Source: Membranipora membranacea
Taxonomy: Eukaryota > Bryozoa > Gymnolaemata > Cheilostomatida > Membraniporidae
Direction of reading: 5' to 3'
Assembly: GCA_914767715.1 (NCBI GenBank)
Contig: OU612066.1
Location: 5,153,001 to 5,217,000 of the forward strand
DNA length: 64,000 nt
Made by a program: the position numbers and the translations under genes. The notes below the pieces were generated by a model that was not told the DNA's origin, made no database searches, and saw only the letters and a list, made by a program, of their open reading frames with translations. Of the stretch, positions 36,195 to 48,041 are shown piece after piece; position 1 is the first letter of the stretch, and every line of letters begins with the position of its first letter.

Positions 36195-39100
36195 ATGATT
36201 TTGCTCGGCGTTGAAGTTACTTTCATTGTGGCTGCTGTCAAAGATAGTTCGACTAGCCCCAGGTAAGGTTATATATAGTTATCTTGCAATAGCTCTTGAG
36301 TCCTATTCTGCTCTTGTTCTGCTTCATGTTTTTTCTTTGTGGGAACCTACTCTCCGGGTCAACAACAGCCAAAATGGCCGCAACGCAGCTGCAGGGAATT
36401 TTTTTGCAATATCTATGTCAAATTATGCAAATCCATGTTGTTGAGCATAACATTTATGCAGAAATATCATTCTGTAATAGTATGATTGATAATATGATTG
36501 AAATCTGGTAAAAAGAAAAGAAAATTACCACGCCCTGAACCCGCTTTTATCTCCAAGTCAGACAACTCAATTAAACACAGTCATACTCACTCACACACTC
36601 TACTCACTGATATCGATGATAATTTCATACTTTTTCAAAGGCCTATGAGTACAGCTATGGGTTTCATTCACCCGTTCCCTGTACCGGTCTAACACCCTTT
36701 CCTCCCTTACTGGCGGTAACACAACATTGATGCGAGTTATTTTGTGAAGATTTTGTGAAGCCTTGAATCAATGTGAAAGTTTGCTTTTGCCTGCCTTTAA
36801 ACTGAAAGTATAACTGCAAGAATCTTTGTATGGATTGATCTTTTTCTTGTTTTACAGAATTACTCTGAATATGACAGAACAAAACTTCACCGACCCAACT
36901 ATAAATCTGAGAATAAATTTTCCCGAAACCATGGAATCAAGTTTAGATTCTAATCAAACAGTTCCCTATTCAACCAAGAATGCTATTTACTATTGGGACA
37001 TTTAACTGGGAAGGGAATCTTCGACCAAATTCATACAACGCAATGATGGTGATGATGATGATGGTAACATCATAAGCTTTTTCCAAATCAGCAGTAAGAG
37101 ATTACTTGTATGTTTTACTTACTCGTTGTATGTGTATCAGGTCACTGACTATGCTCTGAATAACAGCACAAGACAGGATACATTGGTGTGTAGAAGCCAT
37201 GACTGCTGTCACCAATTTAGTGTAAGGTGCAGGCAGGAAGAAACTCTAGATCTCGGACCCATTGCTGTAGATCACCGTTCCTCATCAGGAGTCATCTATT
37301 ATATTATATATGACTCAACACTCTATAGGGTGGATCTCTCTTTAGACTCGGCTGCCACAACATATGACTTCAACAGCATTGGTGAAAGTGCCACAGCGAT
37401 GACATTTAATGAGGACTACTCAATGGTGACTATTTTTTCCCATACAGGTGTCGTAATTACCGCAAATCGTTTTGACTTAGTGTCACGGCATTCCAGACTC
37501 GTGAAATTCCACGAATATCGCGAACCTGTTGACAAAGCCATTATAATGCAAGAAATTCTGCTTCTCTGTCATTCACTTGACGGTTTGCAATTAATTGACA
37601 TGAATACAGGCCTCTCTAGCTTTGTTTTTGAAAGAACCACCCACTTACCATCATACAACATTAACGACAGTGGCCATGGCCAAATCAAAGTGACGTCCAT
37701 GGCAGACATGAAAAAGCGGAAATCCCTACTGGCCATCGACTTGGACTTAAGAGTGATAAGCTAGATTACACTGGTAAGTTGAATATGCCTTAATTTGACT
37801 AAATCCAAAAACTCAGACATTTCCACAAAACTTATGGAAGAAAGCATTCATCAAGCATCCAGTTGGTACAGTGAAAATTGCCTTGTTCTGTATCGGTAAA
37901 ACGGATGTCATGACCATTTCTAATAAACGCAACATCAAACCTCCGGAACTTAAATTTAACAATCTAATTTTCAAACAATCTGACATAATTAAGTACTTAG
38001 GTGTGATTCTTGATAACAAATTAAATTTTAAATGTCATACCAGTAAAATTAAACAAAAACTTTATCCAATAGTCACCAACTTTCAACGTAATAGAAAATT
38101 CCTGACACCTAAATTAGCTAAGCTTTGGTACATTGGACTTATACGTTCTAATCTGGAATACAGCTCTCCTGTTACCACAAACGACTATGTCAAAAAAGAA
38201 TTTTTAAAAATTGAGAATAGATGTTTCAAAATTATAGACTATAACAGTTCTAAAGATAATACTCGAAAGACCTTCAACATCCCTGTTTTAACTTTGTGTT
38301 TCGAATATTTGTATCTGCTGACGTTTTATAAAATTGTTAATAGTTTAGTCCCAATAATTGATACCAATCTGCTCCCCGAGAAATTAACTAGTGAAACTCG
38401 GCTTGTTAAAAGTTCTGGGTTTAGACTATCCAAGGAAAATTTTAGATTTGCTTTAGCTAATTTCGGTGCTCAGAAGTTTAACGAATTACCCAATCATGTT
38501 AAGCTGAGTCAATCCCTTGCTACATTCAAAAATGCCACTCGGAGCCACGTCCTCAAACTTCTCAATTAATGAGTCAGTTCTTATCATTTCATTTTAGCCT
38601 ACTGCTACATTGTTCTAACTTTTCTTTTCCTAGCTATTGTGTATTAACTTGTGTAATGTTTTACTGCTAATTAATGCCTGCATGTACTTTGTAATTTTAC
38701 CTGTCATTGTTCTTGATTTTTAGTTACATGTCTTTTTAATTCTACACCATATTTTTATCAATTTTTCTGTTTTCTGGGTACAAGTCCTAAGGACTTATTC
38801 TTCTCCAGAATAAAAATGGAATATATACAAAACAAGACACAGATACACAATAATGCTGAGAGAGAAATATCTCACATTGCATTCCATTTTTAAATTATAG
38901 CATACAATATATTAACTTGGATAACATTTCATGTAGTTTGCAAATTTGCATTTAAATTTTTTTTTTAGTTGAAAATATCGCCGATAATGCCAGTGCAGTG
39001 AGTGAAGTTCCTGATGTTCAAGATATTCCAGATGTTTTAGATGTTCCAGCTGGCTCTGACAAAAAATCAACTGAATATTATGGTAATGATTTTATGCTTT

Positions 39101-41110
39101 GATGGTTCAGGTTCAATTTTTATTTATTTTTGAATATTGGTACATGTTGATTGTGATGATCTCTGACATGCTCCTCGCATTATTTAATGTTGTCAAAGTA
39201 ACAATTCTTGTCTTCTCTTGTACAACAAAAACATTACTCTGGTTTTGGGTGCCTTGTCCTAGCTAATTGTTGGCTCAATAAGTGGTCCCAGAATCCCTGG
39301 TGCCAACCCATTGGCTAGCCTTATTATCCTCTCCTTACATTCCGTCTCAACATGTTACCTATAATAGAAAACTTTTTGTTATCTGTACACTTCTAAGAAA
39401 ACCTCTATAAATAAATAAATATATCCACATTACCTTGCTCCCACTTTATATCAATTTATTTTTTGTTGCAGCTTTAGTTGGCTGCATTGTAGCTTTGGTT
39501 ATGTTAGTAATTGGAATAGCTTTAGCTGGTCTGCTATATAAAATAAGAAAAAGAGGAAGCCGACAAACTGCCCCAAAACCATCTCATCCGAGAAGACAAA
39601 GAACGCGTACTGTCTCAGAACATGTTTCAGGAGGTATGTAGACAAAGCTGTTGTGTAGATGATAGTAATGTTGCAAATACACATGTGCATTTTTCCAAGC
39701 CATGAGGCCACCCCAACAGCTGTAATCAGCAACCGAAAAGGTTTCAAGAGGAGAAAGTTATGCCCTAACAATAGAATTGTGATTTATTGTGGAGCACATG
39801 AATGGCATTTGATGTATATAAACTCTTTTTTAATTTTTGCTTTCACAGGTATTGAACTCAACACACTTGACCAGACGGTTGTAGAACAAGGGATAGTTCG
39901 GCACTATCAAGAAGATGAGGAGCAGTCAGATGAGGACAGCTCTAACAATGACAGCCAGGTTAAGAACAAACCCCTTCCACCTCTACCAACTCAGTATAGA
40001 CACCCGCTAGTGCACATGCGATCTAACAATGCCGATATGTCCGGTGAGCCTTACCATGAAGAGGTACTTCAAAATCCAAGGCTAAGGCCCCCTATTCCAA
40101 GGCCCCCATACGTACCACCTAGGATATCCCCATTGTCTAGTACATGCCTGCCTGTAGATAGTGCATCGAGTTCTGATGACGTTTCGAATTCAAACTTTCC
40201 TTGTTCTCATACTGATGGCATTCACACTAAAAATCACCGTACTGTGACAATCCTTGTGTTTTTCCTGATAATGATGCACAGTATTTTGATTACGATTACG
40301 CTGTTGAACCAAGCGGGCAGTCCAACTTTGCGGCTTAACCATATCAGTATAGACAACCTGTAGTGCACACGCGACCTAACGATGCTGATGTGTCCGATTA
40401 GCCGTACTATGTAGAGGTACTTGAGCACGTAAATAGACCTATCAATGCTCCAATGCCCCCGTATGTTCCACCTAGGATATCACCCCTGTCTAGTATGCCC
40501 CTGCCTGTAGATAGTGCATCGAGTTCTGATGAGGTATCCGGTACTCATACTGATGACCTACACACTGAGAAATCACTGTACTCTGACAATCCTTGTGTTT
40601 TTCCTGATAATGATGCACAGTACTTTGATTGCGATTATGCTGTTGAACCAAGCAGGCAGTCCAACTTTCCGGCTGAACCATATCAGTAATAGACAACCTG
40701 TAGTGCACACGCGACCTAACGATGCTGATGAGTCCGGTGAGCCATACTATGAAGAGGTACTTCAACATGTAAATAGATCTATCGATGTTCAAAGGCCCCA
40801 GTATGTTCCGCCTAGCATATCACCCCTGCCTAGTACGCCCCTGCCTGTAGTTGGTGCATCAAGTTCTGATGAGGTATCCGGTACTCATACTGATGACCTG
40901 CACACTGAAGAATCACCTTACTCTGACAATCCTTGTGATTCTCCGGATAATGATGCAGAGTATGTTGATTGCAATGATGCAGAGTTTGTTGATTGCCCGT
41001 ACGCTGTTGCACCAAGTACGCTGTCTAACTCTGTGCCTGAATCATCAACGTTTACGTGGTGTTCATTTAAAAGCGCGCTGTCTGACATTTTACAAGGATT
41101 ATCAGCATGA
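36195..41110 (+). CDS. Single-pass receptor-like protein with propeller-like ectodomain and Tyr-rich tail (frame-damaged)
   Basis: Exon 1 36195-36262 (MILLGVEVTFIVAAVKDSS, a weak signal peptide). Exon 2 36858-37773: about 300 residues with strand-turn repeats such as GVIYYIIYDSTLYRVDL, SMVTIFSHTGVVITANR and ILLLCHSLDGLQLIDM, suggesting beta-propeller blades. Exon 3 38969-39082 is an acidic stalk. Exon 4 39472-39633 holds the membrane helix (LVGCIVALVMLVIGIALAGL) and basic KIRKRGSR. Exon 5 39849-41110 is the tail: a PLPPLP SH3-type motif and three repeats with GEPYYEEVLQ (YxxV). Phases join, but TAA at 37003-37005 interrupts exon 2, a frame change is needed near 37740-37762, and the tail has a lost base near 40232, TAG near 40399 and an added base near 40688. 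Either it is a recent pseudogene, or it contains base-call errors. The family is not recognised. Confidence 0.6.
37780..38600 (+). mobile_element. 5'-truncated non-LTR retrotransposon in receptor intron
   Basis: A 232-codon frame (37871-38569) with IIKYLGVILDNKLNFKCH, LWYIGLIRSNLEYSSPV and a C-terminal NELPNHVKLSQSLATFK block, typical of the end of Jockey/CR1-like RT ORFs. It is in the same orientation as the receptor gene, in the intron between 37774 and 38968. It lacks the catalytic palm and endonuclease. It is a different lineage from the copy at 28134. Confidence 0.85.
40010..41080 (+). repeat. Three tandem tail units of about 340 bp
   Basis: Units begin near 40010, 40353 and 40693 (CACCCGCTAGTGCACATG / CAACCTGTAGTGCACACG). 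Each encodes one PYYEEVLQ-type motif, YVPPRISPL, DSASSSDEV, GTHTDDLHTE and a DNDAQYxDxxYA segment. The pseudogene at 24400 has one unit. Units 2 and 3 are offset in frame by single-base indels. Confidence 0.85.
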
Positions 41111-41235
41111 TTAGTATAGAGAATGCTAAAGCTCCTCACCCTTCCAGTATTAGAATACATAAACTGGCTTTTTTAATTGGAAAACGAAAGCTTTTAGTAT
41201 ATTGTTTTTTTGATTTTGCTTTATTCTAGATTGAA

Positions 41236-41241
41236 AATAAA
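41236..41241 (+). promoter_or_regulatory. Polyadenylation signal downstream of receptor tail
   Basis: AATAAA about 125 bp after the stop at 41108-41110, in a T-rich context. Confidence 0.4.
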
Positions 41242-41574
41242 TATTTATTTTTTTGTACAGATGTTTTTTTGGTAACCAGTAAGTTTTTTTTCGATAATCA
41301 GTACTGTGAGTGAATTTTTTTAATATGTGAAATCCTCATTACCGGTTTGGATTCATTATTATTCTTCTATTTACTGTAAATTTCATTTATTTGCAATGTG
41401 TTTTTCCTTTGTGCCGATGGGAGCCCTTTCAAACCATATAATTCAAGTATCACATAACGTTATTATAACAGAATGATTAAATAAACACTAGGTGTACATA
41501 AGTACTAAAACAAACAACTGGACCTAATATTGCTCAAAGCAAAGTTTGACAAGAAGTTTCAATGATCATGGCAT

Positions 41575-42150
41575 AGGCTAGATCAGGGAGGGTGGGAGGG
41601 TGGGAGGATATCCCACCCTCCCTGGCTAGATCAAGTTTGATGCAGTTTGCTTGCATTTGGAGTTGCTCCCCCAGAAGCCGCTGTCAGGGCTTGCATATCT
41701 CCATATTCATATTCTATACATCGTTCAACACATTTGCATTTGTTCAATCATCGATTCAGCCTGCAAACCATAGGCAGCCATAAAAATGGCCTCGTAGAAC
41801 AACTTCAATAGCCTGTACTGCTAAAAATTTCAGAATTCTAGTCAAATCACCCCAACAACCCAATCAAACATCTCATCGGAGCAATTCCACCTTGCCAGCT
41901 GTTTCCAGTCAATACCAAGACAGCCCTTACAATGATTTGATAATTTCAGACCAAATCCCAGCAATTTTATTAGGATGACATTCATAATTCATGAGGGAGA
42001 GTAAAATACAGGCGGACAGGCTGTATAGCCTTGTCAGGCTGTCTGAGGTAGATGGGTGGGGAGGGGGGAACACTCTCCAGTCTCCAGTCTCCAGTCCCCA
42101 CCCATACCCACCCACCCCCGACAGCCTGCCCAGGCTACAGGCTGTAACTA
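41575..42150. other. Spacer with small palindromes and a lone MITE end
   Basis: 41583-41624 is a palindrome of GGGAGGGTGGGA and its complement. 41628-41665 is a left end of the TAGATCAAG MITE family without its right end. 42008-42140 is a foldback with CAGGCTGTATAGCC and its complement, related to the centre of the 7797 element. No gene is supported. Confidence 0.55.
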
Positions 42151-43174
42151 TGCAAAACTTGTTGTGGTACTTTTTCTGCTCTCTCTAATTTCCATTGTAA
42201 ATTATCTAACAGTGTTTGATTTGATGTGCTCATTTTTTTCTTCACAATGAATGTTATTTACTACTTTTAATTCTTGATTGGCCAGCGATAAAAAGGGCAT
42301 TATAAAAGTCAGGCTAAAGTCTACATCTACTCTGCAATCAGAGGCCTGTGTTCTTCAAATGATAAATGCTTTCTAATCCATTATCGCTTTTCAGCTGTCA
42401 ATTACAACACAGTTGGGAAATCAAGCTGGCCTTTGTGGCTCAATACTAGTGACGGAGTTAACAGGTCATAGAACAACAAAAAAGCATTCTTAGCTTTCCT
42501 GGTTTGAGGAACCAAAAAAAAAAAAATTAGCTCTTGGGCAAAAACGTGTCTGCATCGCCATGAAACTCTGACCTCACAGTGGGCTGAAAGGGTTGTTATA
42601 TTACGAAACAAAACAAAGCAAGGTGAAATGTTTCATATGATTGATAGTGTATTATTATATTGCTTAACTTTGTTTTCTGCTAAGTGAACAAACTGTTATT
42701 CACCATCACTACCAATAGGCACCATCCAACAGCTTTGTACAAAATGGTGTATCTGTCAACTGCAGCTCTTTCGATGTGAACGCCCAGTTTGTCTTAATTT
42801 GCATTATTCTCTCATCCCAATTCCATACACTCCCAGTTGTTTCATTTCCACTACAGTGATTAGTTAGCCAGAATATGTGATACGGCTTAATGGTTGGGTG
42901 GGGTTCTGTTTTATGGATTCCCTCAGGAGGATTACTAAGGTGTTAGGCGGAGAAAGAGTCAACTGATTTTCCACGGAATGTGAGTGCAGTTCAGGCCATG
43001 TACAAACATTTGCAAATCACAGGACACCCTGATAGAGCAATATAAGGTCACATTTAAAATCACAAGCGCTATAAATAGATTCTATTTTTTATGAGGACAT
43101 TATATTTGATTCTACTGGTGATAAATTTCAAGCTTTACCCAAGCCCCTTTCTAATGGTTGTTTTTCCCTTACAG

Positions 43175-44503
43175 GTGTGGCGGATCAACTTCAGACGAAC
43201 TATGCCAGTGATTTGAGGAATATACTAAAGAGTGTCTTTGAGCTGCACATGGGAGATACGGATTTATGTCCCACAAAGTCAGATAAGAACTGGGCTCCTA
43301 CTATCGACCTCCCCCAGCAAGGTCGGTACACACTCTACACGTCTCCTAAACACTCACATGGTTTGCATCTTTGAAATGTGGAATTTAGGCTACAAGGCAA
43401 AACAAAACAAATTATACATGCTATGAGAGTATGTTTGGTATTCTATCCATCGCAACTATTAATTTCAATGCCTAATTGGGTGGATCTTACAAAATGTTTT
43501 TTGAACATATTTTTGCCACGTTGTAATTGGATCAATAAATGTATTGTTTACTGTGTCTTCCTGTGAGTCAATTTTCTTTTTTAATTCAAAAAGTTAATTA
43601 ATTAATGACATCACCAACTCAGGCTCAGGGTGCATTTCCTATGAAAATAAGGGCATTCCTAATTTCAAACTTGAGATGTTTCATTCTTGGCTTGTGAGAG
43701 GTCCTCATTACTTACTCGTACCCATTATTCAATGTATTATGCAACCTTAATTTTCATTAACAGCACCTCCAACATGGATACCAGACTCTGAGATGGATAA
43801 ATGCCGCTCTTGTAAGCTGGCCTTCACTCTGATGCGTAGAAGACATCACTGTAGGAACTGTGGCATGGTAAGTAACACTATCTCACTGTGTAGTATCTCA
43901 TAAAAATATGAATGTAAACTGTAACCTGTGTATATGTCCATTTAAGTGAATACATCAATTGTTTTTACAGTTAACAAGGAGTAATAAGCTAGTCCTATGG
44001 AAATATGTTTGGATGGGATTTACCCCTCATATGGTCAGGGATGGACAACTCCGCATTTCACATCAAATTATGTCTAGATGAACAGGTTAAAGAGGTTTGA
44101 AATTTTTAATTTGAAGCTAGCTAAAATATTTACTCACCCTCATTACATTACATAGGCTCTCACCTCAGCTGGCATTTACTTAGTGTTATCGCTAGCGGAA
44201 CCTCCTTTGTCCTAGCTATGTCCTAGCTATGCCCTAGCTATTTCCTAGCTATGTCATCTCCAAACTAGCTAAACCAAGCTCCTCTAGGGTATGAGGAGAG
44301 ATATAAGCTAAAAGGTTGCTTGATAGTTGTAGATATTTTGTGGGAGATGTTCATCTAACAGTGCCCCTCTGCCCAACTACGGATATGACAGAGCAGTGAG
44401 GATATGTAATAAATGTTATGTATGTAGAATAAATCCGTTCTATATGGACAACGGCTCTACTGCCAGCTATAACTCAACCACCAGCGGTGCTCAAGCTAGG
44501 TAA
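43175..44503 (+). CDS. LST2/ZFYVE28-like FYVE exons, copy 2 (orphan 3' end)
   Basis: Exons 43175-43321, 43764-43867 and 44333-44503, with the same phases as copy 1. All zinc ligands and [10 protein letters not shown] are intact; changes are conservative (NYASDL, CPTKS, NWAP, DKCRSC). The open frame and splice sites are preserved, yet no N-terminal LST2 exons appear upstream: the receptor gene ends 1.2 kb before the duplicated block. It could be spliced to an unseen promoter or exon, or be an untranscribed fragment. Confidence 0.7.
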
Positions 44504-44504
44504 T

Positions 44505-44759
44505 CACTATGTTTCCATGTGTCGATTTTGTGAGGATTTCGGGAGTAATCGCCCCATGGAAACGGCATTAAATTCAAATTCCGATTTTGATGAATGGACG
44601 CGAATATCCAAAGGGATTACGCGCGGGAGGCCGGGGTTCAAGTCCGGCCGCGGCAGATTCTTTTCATGTTTTTCCCATCATGGGAATGGTTAGAATCCAC
44701 TGGATCCTAACCATTTGAAATTGGAGTGAACCACAAAATCGACCCATGGAAACATAGTG
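44505..44759. mobile_element. 255-bp MITE with 3-bp target duplication, carrying a Pol III B box
   Basis: Ends CACTATGTTTCCATG and CATGGAAACATAGTG are inverted; complementarity continues to ATTTTGTG. The target AAT is duplicated (44502-44504 and 44760-44762); copy 1 at 2378-2380 is the empty site. Three-base duplication is typical of PIF/Harbinger. Inside, 44624-44655 has GGCCGGGGTTCAAGTCCGGC, a tRNA T-arm and B box, without a clear A box. Confidence 0.9.
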
Positions 44760-45870
44760 AATACAAGGTCAATAAAGTCTCAATAGCTCATCAAAAATAA
44801 TACCAACTAGCCATTATCCATCTTATTTTCCTATTTTCTAGACTGCTATGTTTTACATAAGGGATGAAAACTCCCGATATATATTTTATATACAAAGTAA
44901 CTTGTTTTGTGGAGTTATGCAATGAGTTTTTATACAAATCTCCCGGATTTGGTTTCAAAGTTTTTTACCGACTCAGTTTTAGTTTGCTCACACTCTAGAT
45001 TTATTATGCTGTAACATCACTATATGGGAATGCTCCAGATTTTATGTAACGTCTCCATTTTTATGTAGGTGGAGACAAATACTTTTCTAGTAGTCTTATT
45101 AGGTTTGATAACGTGCTTCTCTCATTCCATCGCCTCAGTTTTATTCTATGATAATAAAAATCATCTTACGTATTAAAAAATAATCGACAGTTTCATTGCA
45201 ATTGAACTTGTTTGGTCCTAATATCGCTTTCTGTATTCAGCCTCAAGTGAGTTGTGTCTTTGTGGTAGAATCTCACCAGATTTGTCGCCAAGCTCACACC
45301 TGTAAAAAAATGAATAATGAAAGGCTACCATTTCTCTCCCAGGCTAGACCTGGAATTCAGTTTCTCACATTTCAGTTTCTGTCATGGAATCTGGCTCCAT
45401 CTGGAATCCCAAGAGCTGTGCAGTTACAAACCTAAAATTTACAACAAGCCTACATAACTTAGCACATACGTGCAAGCTTCATCCACAATTACAAAGTCAG
45501 CAGTGGGCTAGTACAGATATGAGTTAACTTCCAGGAAGTCGCATGTGGTGAAGCTCATACCTATGCTACAATGATATGGTATATGTAAGCTTTGGCAGAA
45601 GAAAAGAATATTAATGTTCTCTAAATACTCTATATACCAAATATTGAATTTGTTTCCTCTTTTCCTGTGAGTTTTAGCATGAATGTCCAACCAAGAGATA
45701 AGCAGGATTGTTTAAAAGTCTTGAAATGCACAGACAGTAAAACATACAACATGATGTAAGCCGGCAGCAAAGAGAACTTGACCCTGATGTGATAGCAAGT
45801 TATGATTTTGGTCGGCTGGTTTACTCAAGTCAGGCCAACGCAGATTATTTTTATTGTTGTGGTCACCTGA

Positions 45871-46270
45871 CAAATTTACAGGGACTCAGGTGCATTCGAC
45901 AAGATACGAATAGCTTATGTACATTATGAATGTGTGGCAAGATTGTTAGACAAAAAAGGCAGTAACAGATTATTCAGACACACTCATTTCTATTGGATTA
46001 TATAACAATTTTGACCTAACCATGGTTCCTTGATATCATCACTGATCTACCTAATGTCTAAACAACATTATGCAAAAAAACTCTAGTATCTAGCTATCAT
46101 GGCAATAGTTACTGGAGCACTGCCGTTTTCTATGATTTATAATTTATATTCAAAATTCTTATTGAATTAATAACAAAATTTTGAAAAGTTTCCCAGCCGA
46201 CCATAAACACAGTGCCAGCTGGCTAGTATCTCTTTGGGTAGTTATTTGTGAGGTGTTAACCGCATTAGTG
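45871..46270. other. Non-coding spacer
   Basis: Between the LST2 duplicate and the RTE-like remnant. No open frame or repeat of note. Confidence 0.4.
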
Positions 46271-47020
46271 AAGTGACATCGGGAGTCTGTCAAGTGTGTG
46301 TCATTTCCCCTTTGTTGTTTATTCTTGTGACTGACTACATCATGAAGCCAACAGGAGGAGATCATGGCACTGGACTGAGATGGAATTTTACCACCAAGCT
46401 CGATTATCTAGCATACGCTGATGGTTTAGTGTTACTGTCCACCACACATCATGGGATTTCCAACCTCACTAGTCATCTGGTGAAAACATCACAGCAGTTT
46501 GGGCCCCATATCAACAAGCAAAAGACAGAAGTTTTGAAGGTTCATCCACAGAAAATTGGCAATGCATCCGGAATATCCTTCACAATCAGCAACAATGACC
46601 TGGTGTTTGTCAACAGTGCTTTCAGTATCCTGCAGCAAAAAATAGATGCAGTTGGAGGTGCGATGATCGATATTCAAAATTGGATCAATCAAGCCACTAC
46701 AAAGACATCCAATGTGGAAGTTTACAGAATGAGTCGGCAGCACCCAGTGATAAAGATGATCGGAATATGAAGATGGTTTCCCTGGGGCACACTCTGAGAA
46801 GGCAGGGCTCAATCTCACACACTAGTTTGGGTTGGGCACCTGAAGGGAAAGGAGACGTGGGAGACCAAAGACTGGAGAATGACAGCCCTTGATCAGTTGG
46901 AAACGTTTCGCATCAAGTCCTGGAGTAAAGCTGCAGAGATGGCAAAAGATCGGTCAAGATGGAGGGAGCAGGAGATGAATATACTGGCGCAATATTCTAG
47001 AAGGAATCCTGCAACCTAAT
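46270..47020 (+). mobile_element. Degenerate RTE-like non-LTR retrotransposon
   Basis: TSGVCQVCVISPLLFIL (RT motif 4 region), then DYLAYADGLVLLS, where the catalytic YADD has become YADG. After about 46770 the frame shifts, but SLGHTLRR, SLGWAPEGK and SWSKAAEMAKDRSRWRE of the C-terminal region can still be followed to about 47020. Internal deletions and frameshifts show it is dead. Confidence 0.8.
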
Positions 47021-48040
47021 CTAAATCTAAAAAAACCCATTACATTGAGAGTCAAGGGAACAGGAAAAACTCGCAACCTTTCTATATTTCGTTTTTTTTT
47101 TCTTCTATGTGGCTATATTGTTGACCAGGTGTCAGTGCTCTCATCCATCGACAACATGAACACAGAGTAACAAGTCCTTTAATCAGGCCAAGACAACTCC
47201 TAGATTAATTACCCTATCTAATTAATGCAGGCCGTGGATATAGCCTGGGCCATTGATATGAATTTATATCAGTGGCCTGGGCATGCTAGTGTGGATATCT
47301 GTCAGATAGACGGGGCATGGCTTGTCGATATTGATGTTTACATTACAGTATGATCAAAGAATTACAATGCAAGCTAGACCAGAGTTATTATCACTTTCCC
47401 AAAACCTCTCTCATCTGACCATAACATGTTTCACCGCTCTCTGTGTGGGTTGAGTCAAAGAATAAAACTCCTTGGTTGAGTGTGATCTTCAATTCAATAT
47501 GACAACAAGAAAAAAACTGAAATATCACCTTGATCTCGAGATTGGTGCAGTATGTGCCATAGAGGTCTTTTGTCCATCAAGCAACCTGCAAGAAAACGTT
47601 CGTTCGGCCTTAGGTTTTCTTTTTTTGTAGCGTTCTACTTATTTGATTTTGGGCTTCTATCTTTTAAGGTATAAACTGAGACTATATCCATAGTATCTGG
47701 GATAAATTTAAATATCATTAGTAGTAGGTATAGAGGTGTTAGTGATCCGATGGTACATTTCTAAGGCTTGACCACCGTTAAGTTAAGAAAATTATTTGTA
47801 ACATTGTACTCCATCTGGATGTGAAATAGGGGTTGTCTTCACTTTTTGTGGGACTGGACAACTCCGAATTAGAGAGAGGTGGCTGTTTGAGTTGGGCTAT
47901 AAAGGCCAGGGCAGAGAAAAATTGTTTTTTTTTTGCGTTTTATAATAAATTCTCATTGATTTGAAAATCCGTACTGGTCCAGTAACCTTATAGAGTTGCT
48001 GCCACTAAGAACCCTCACATCAAATAGAACACCTTTATAT
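47021..48040. other. Spacer, partly paralogous to 7.6-7.8 kb
   Basis: 47625-47740 matches 7660-7750 (CTATATCCATAGTATCTGGG against CTATATCCACAGTCTCTGGG). No gene is supported here. Confidence 0.5.
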
Positions 48041-48041
48041 T

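Larger units (their letters stand above)
42353..45870. repeat. Segmental duplication, copy 2 of 165-3460
   Basis: Matches 165-3460 in the same order and orientation with scattered substitutions and small indels, through introns and the 3' flank. Differences include loss of about 45 bp near 42960 and the 255-bp insertion at 44505. With the WAP locus duplicated at 49.1-50.3 kb, this marks an old duplication of LST2 3' end plus WAP. Confidence 0.9.
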
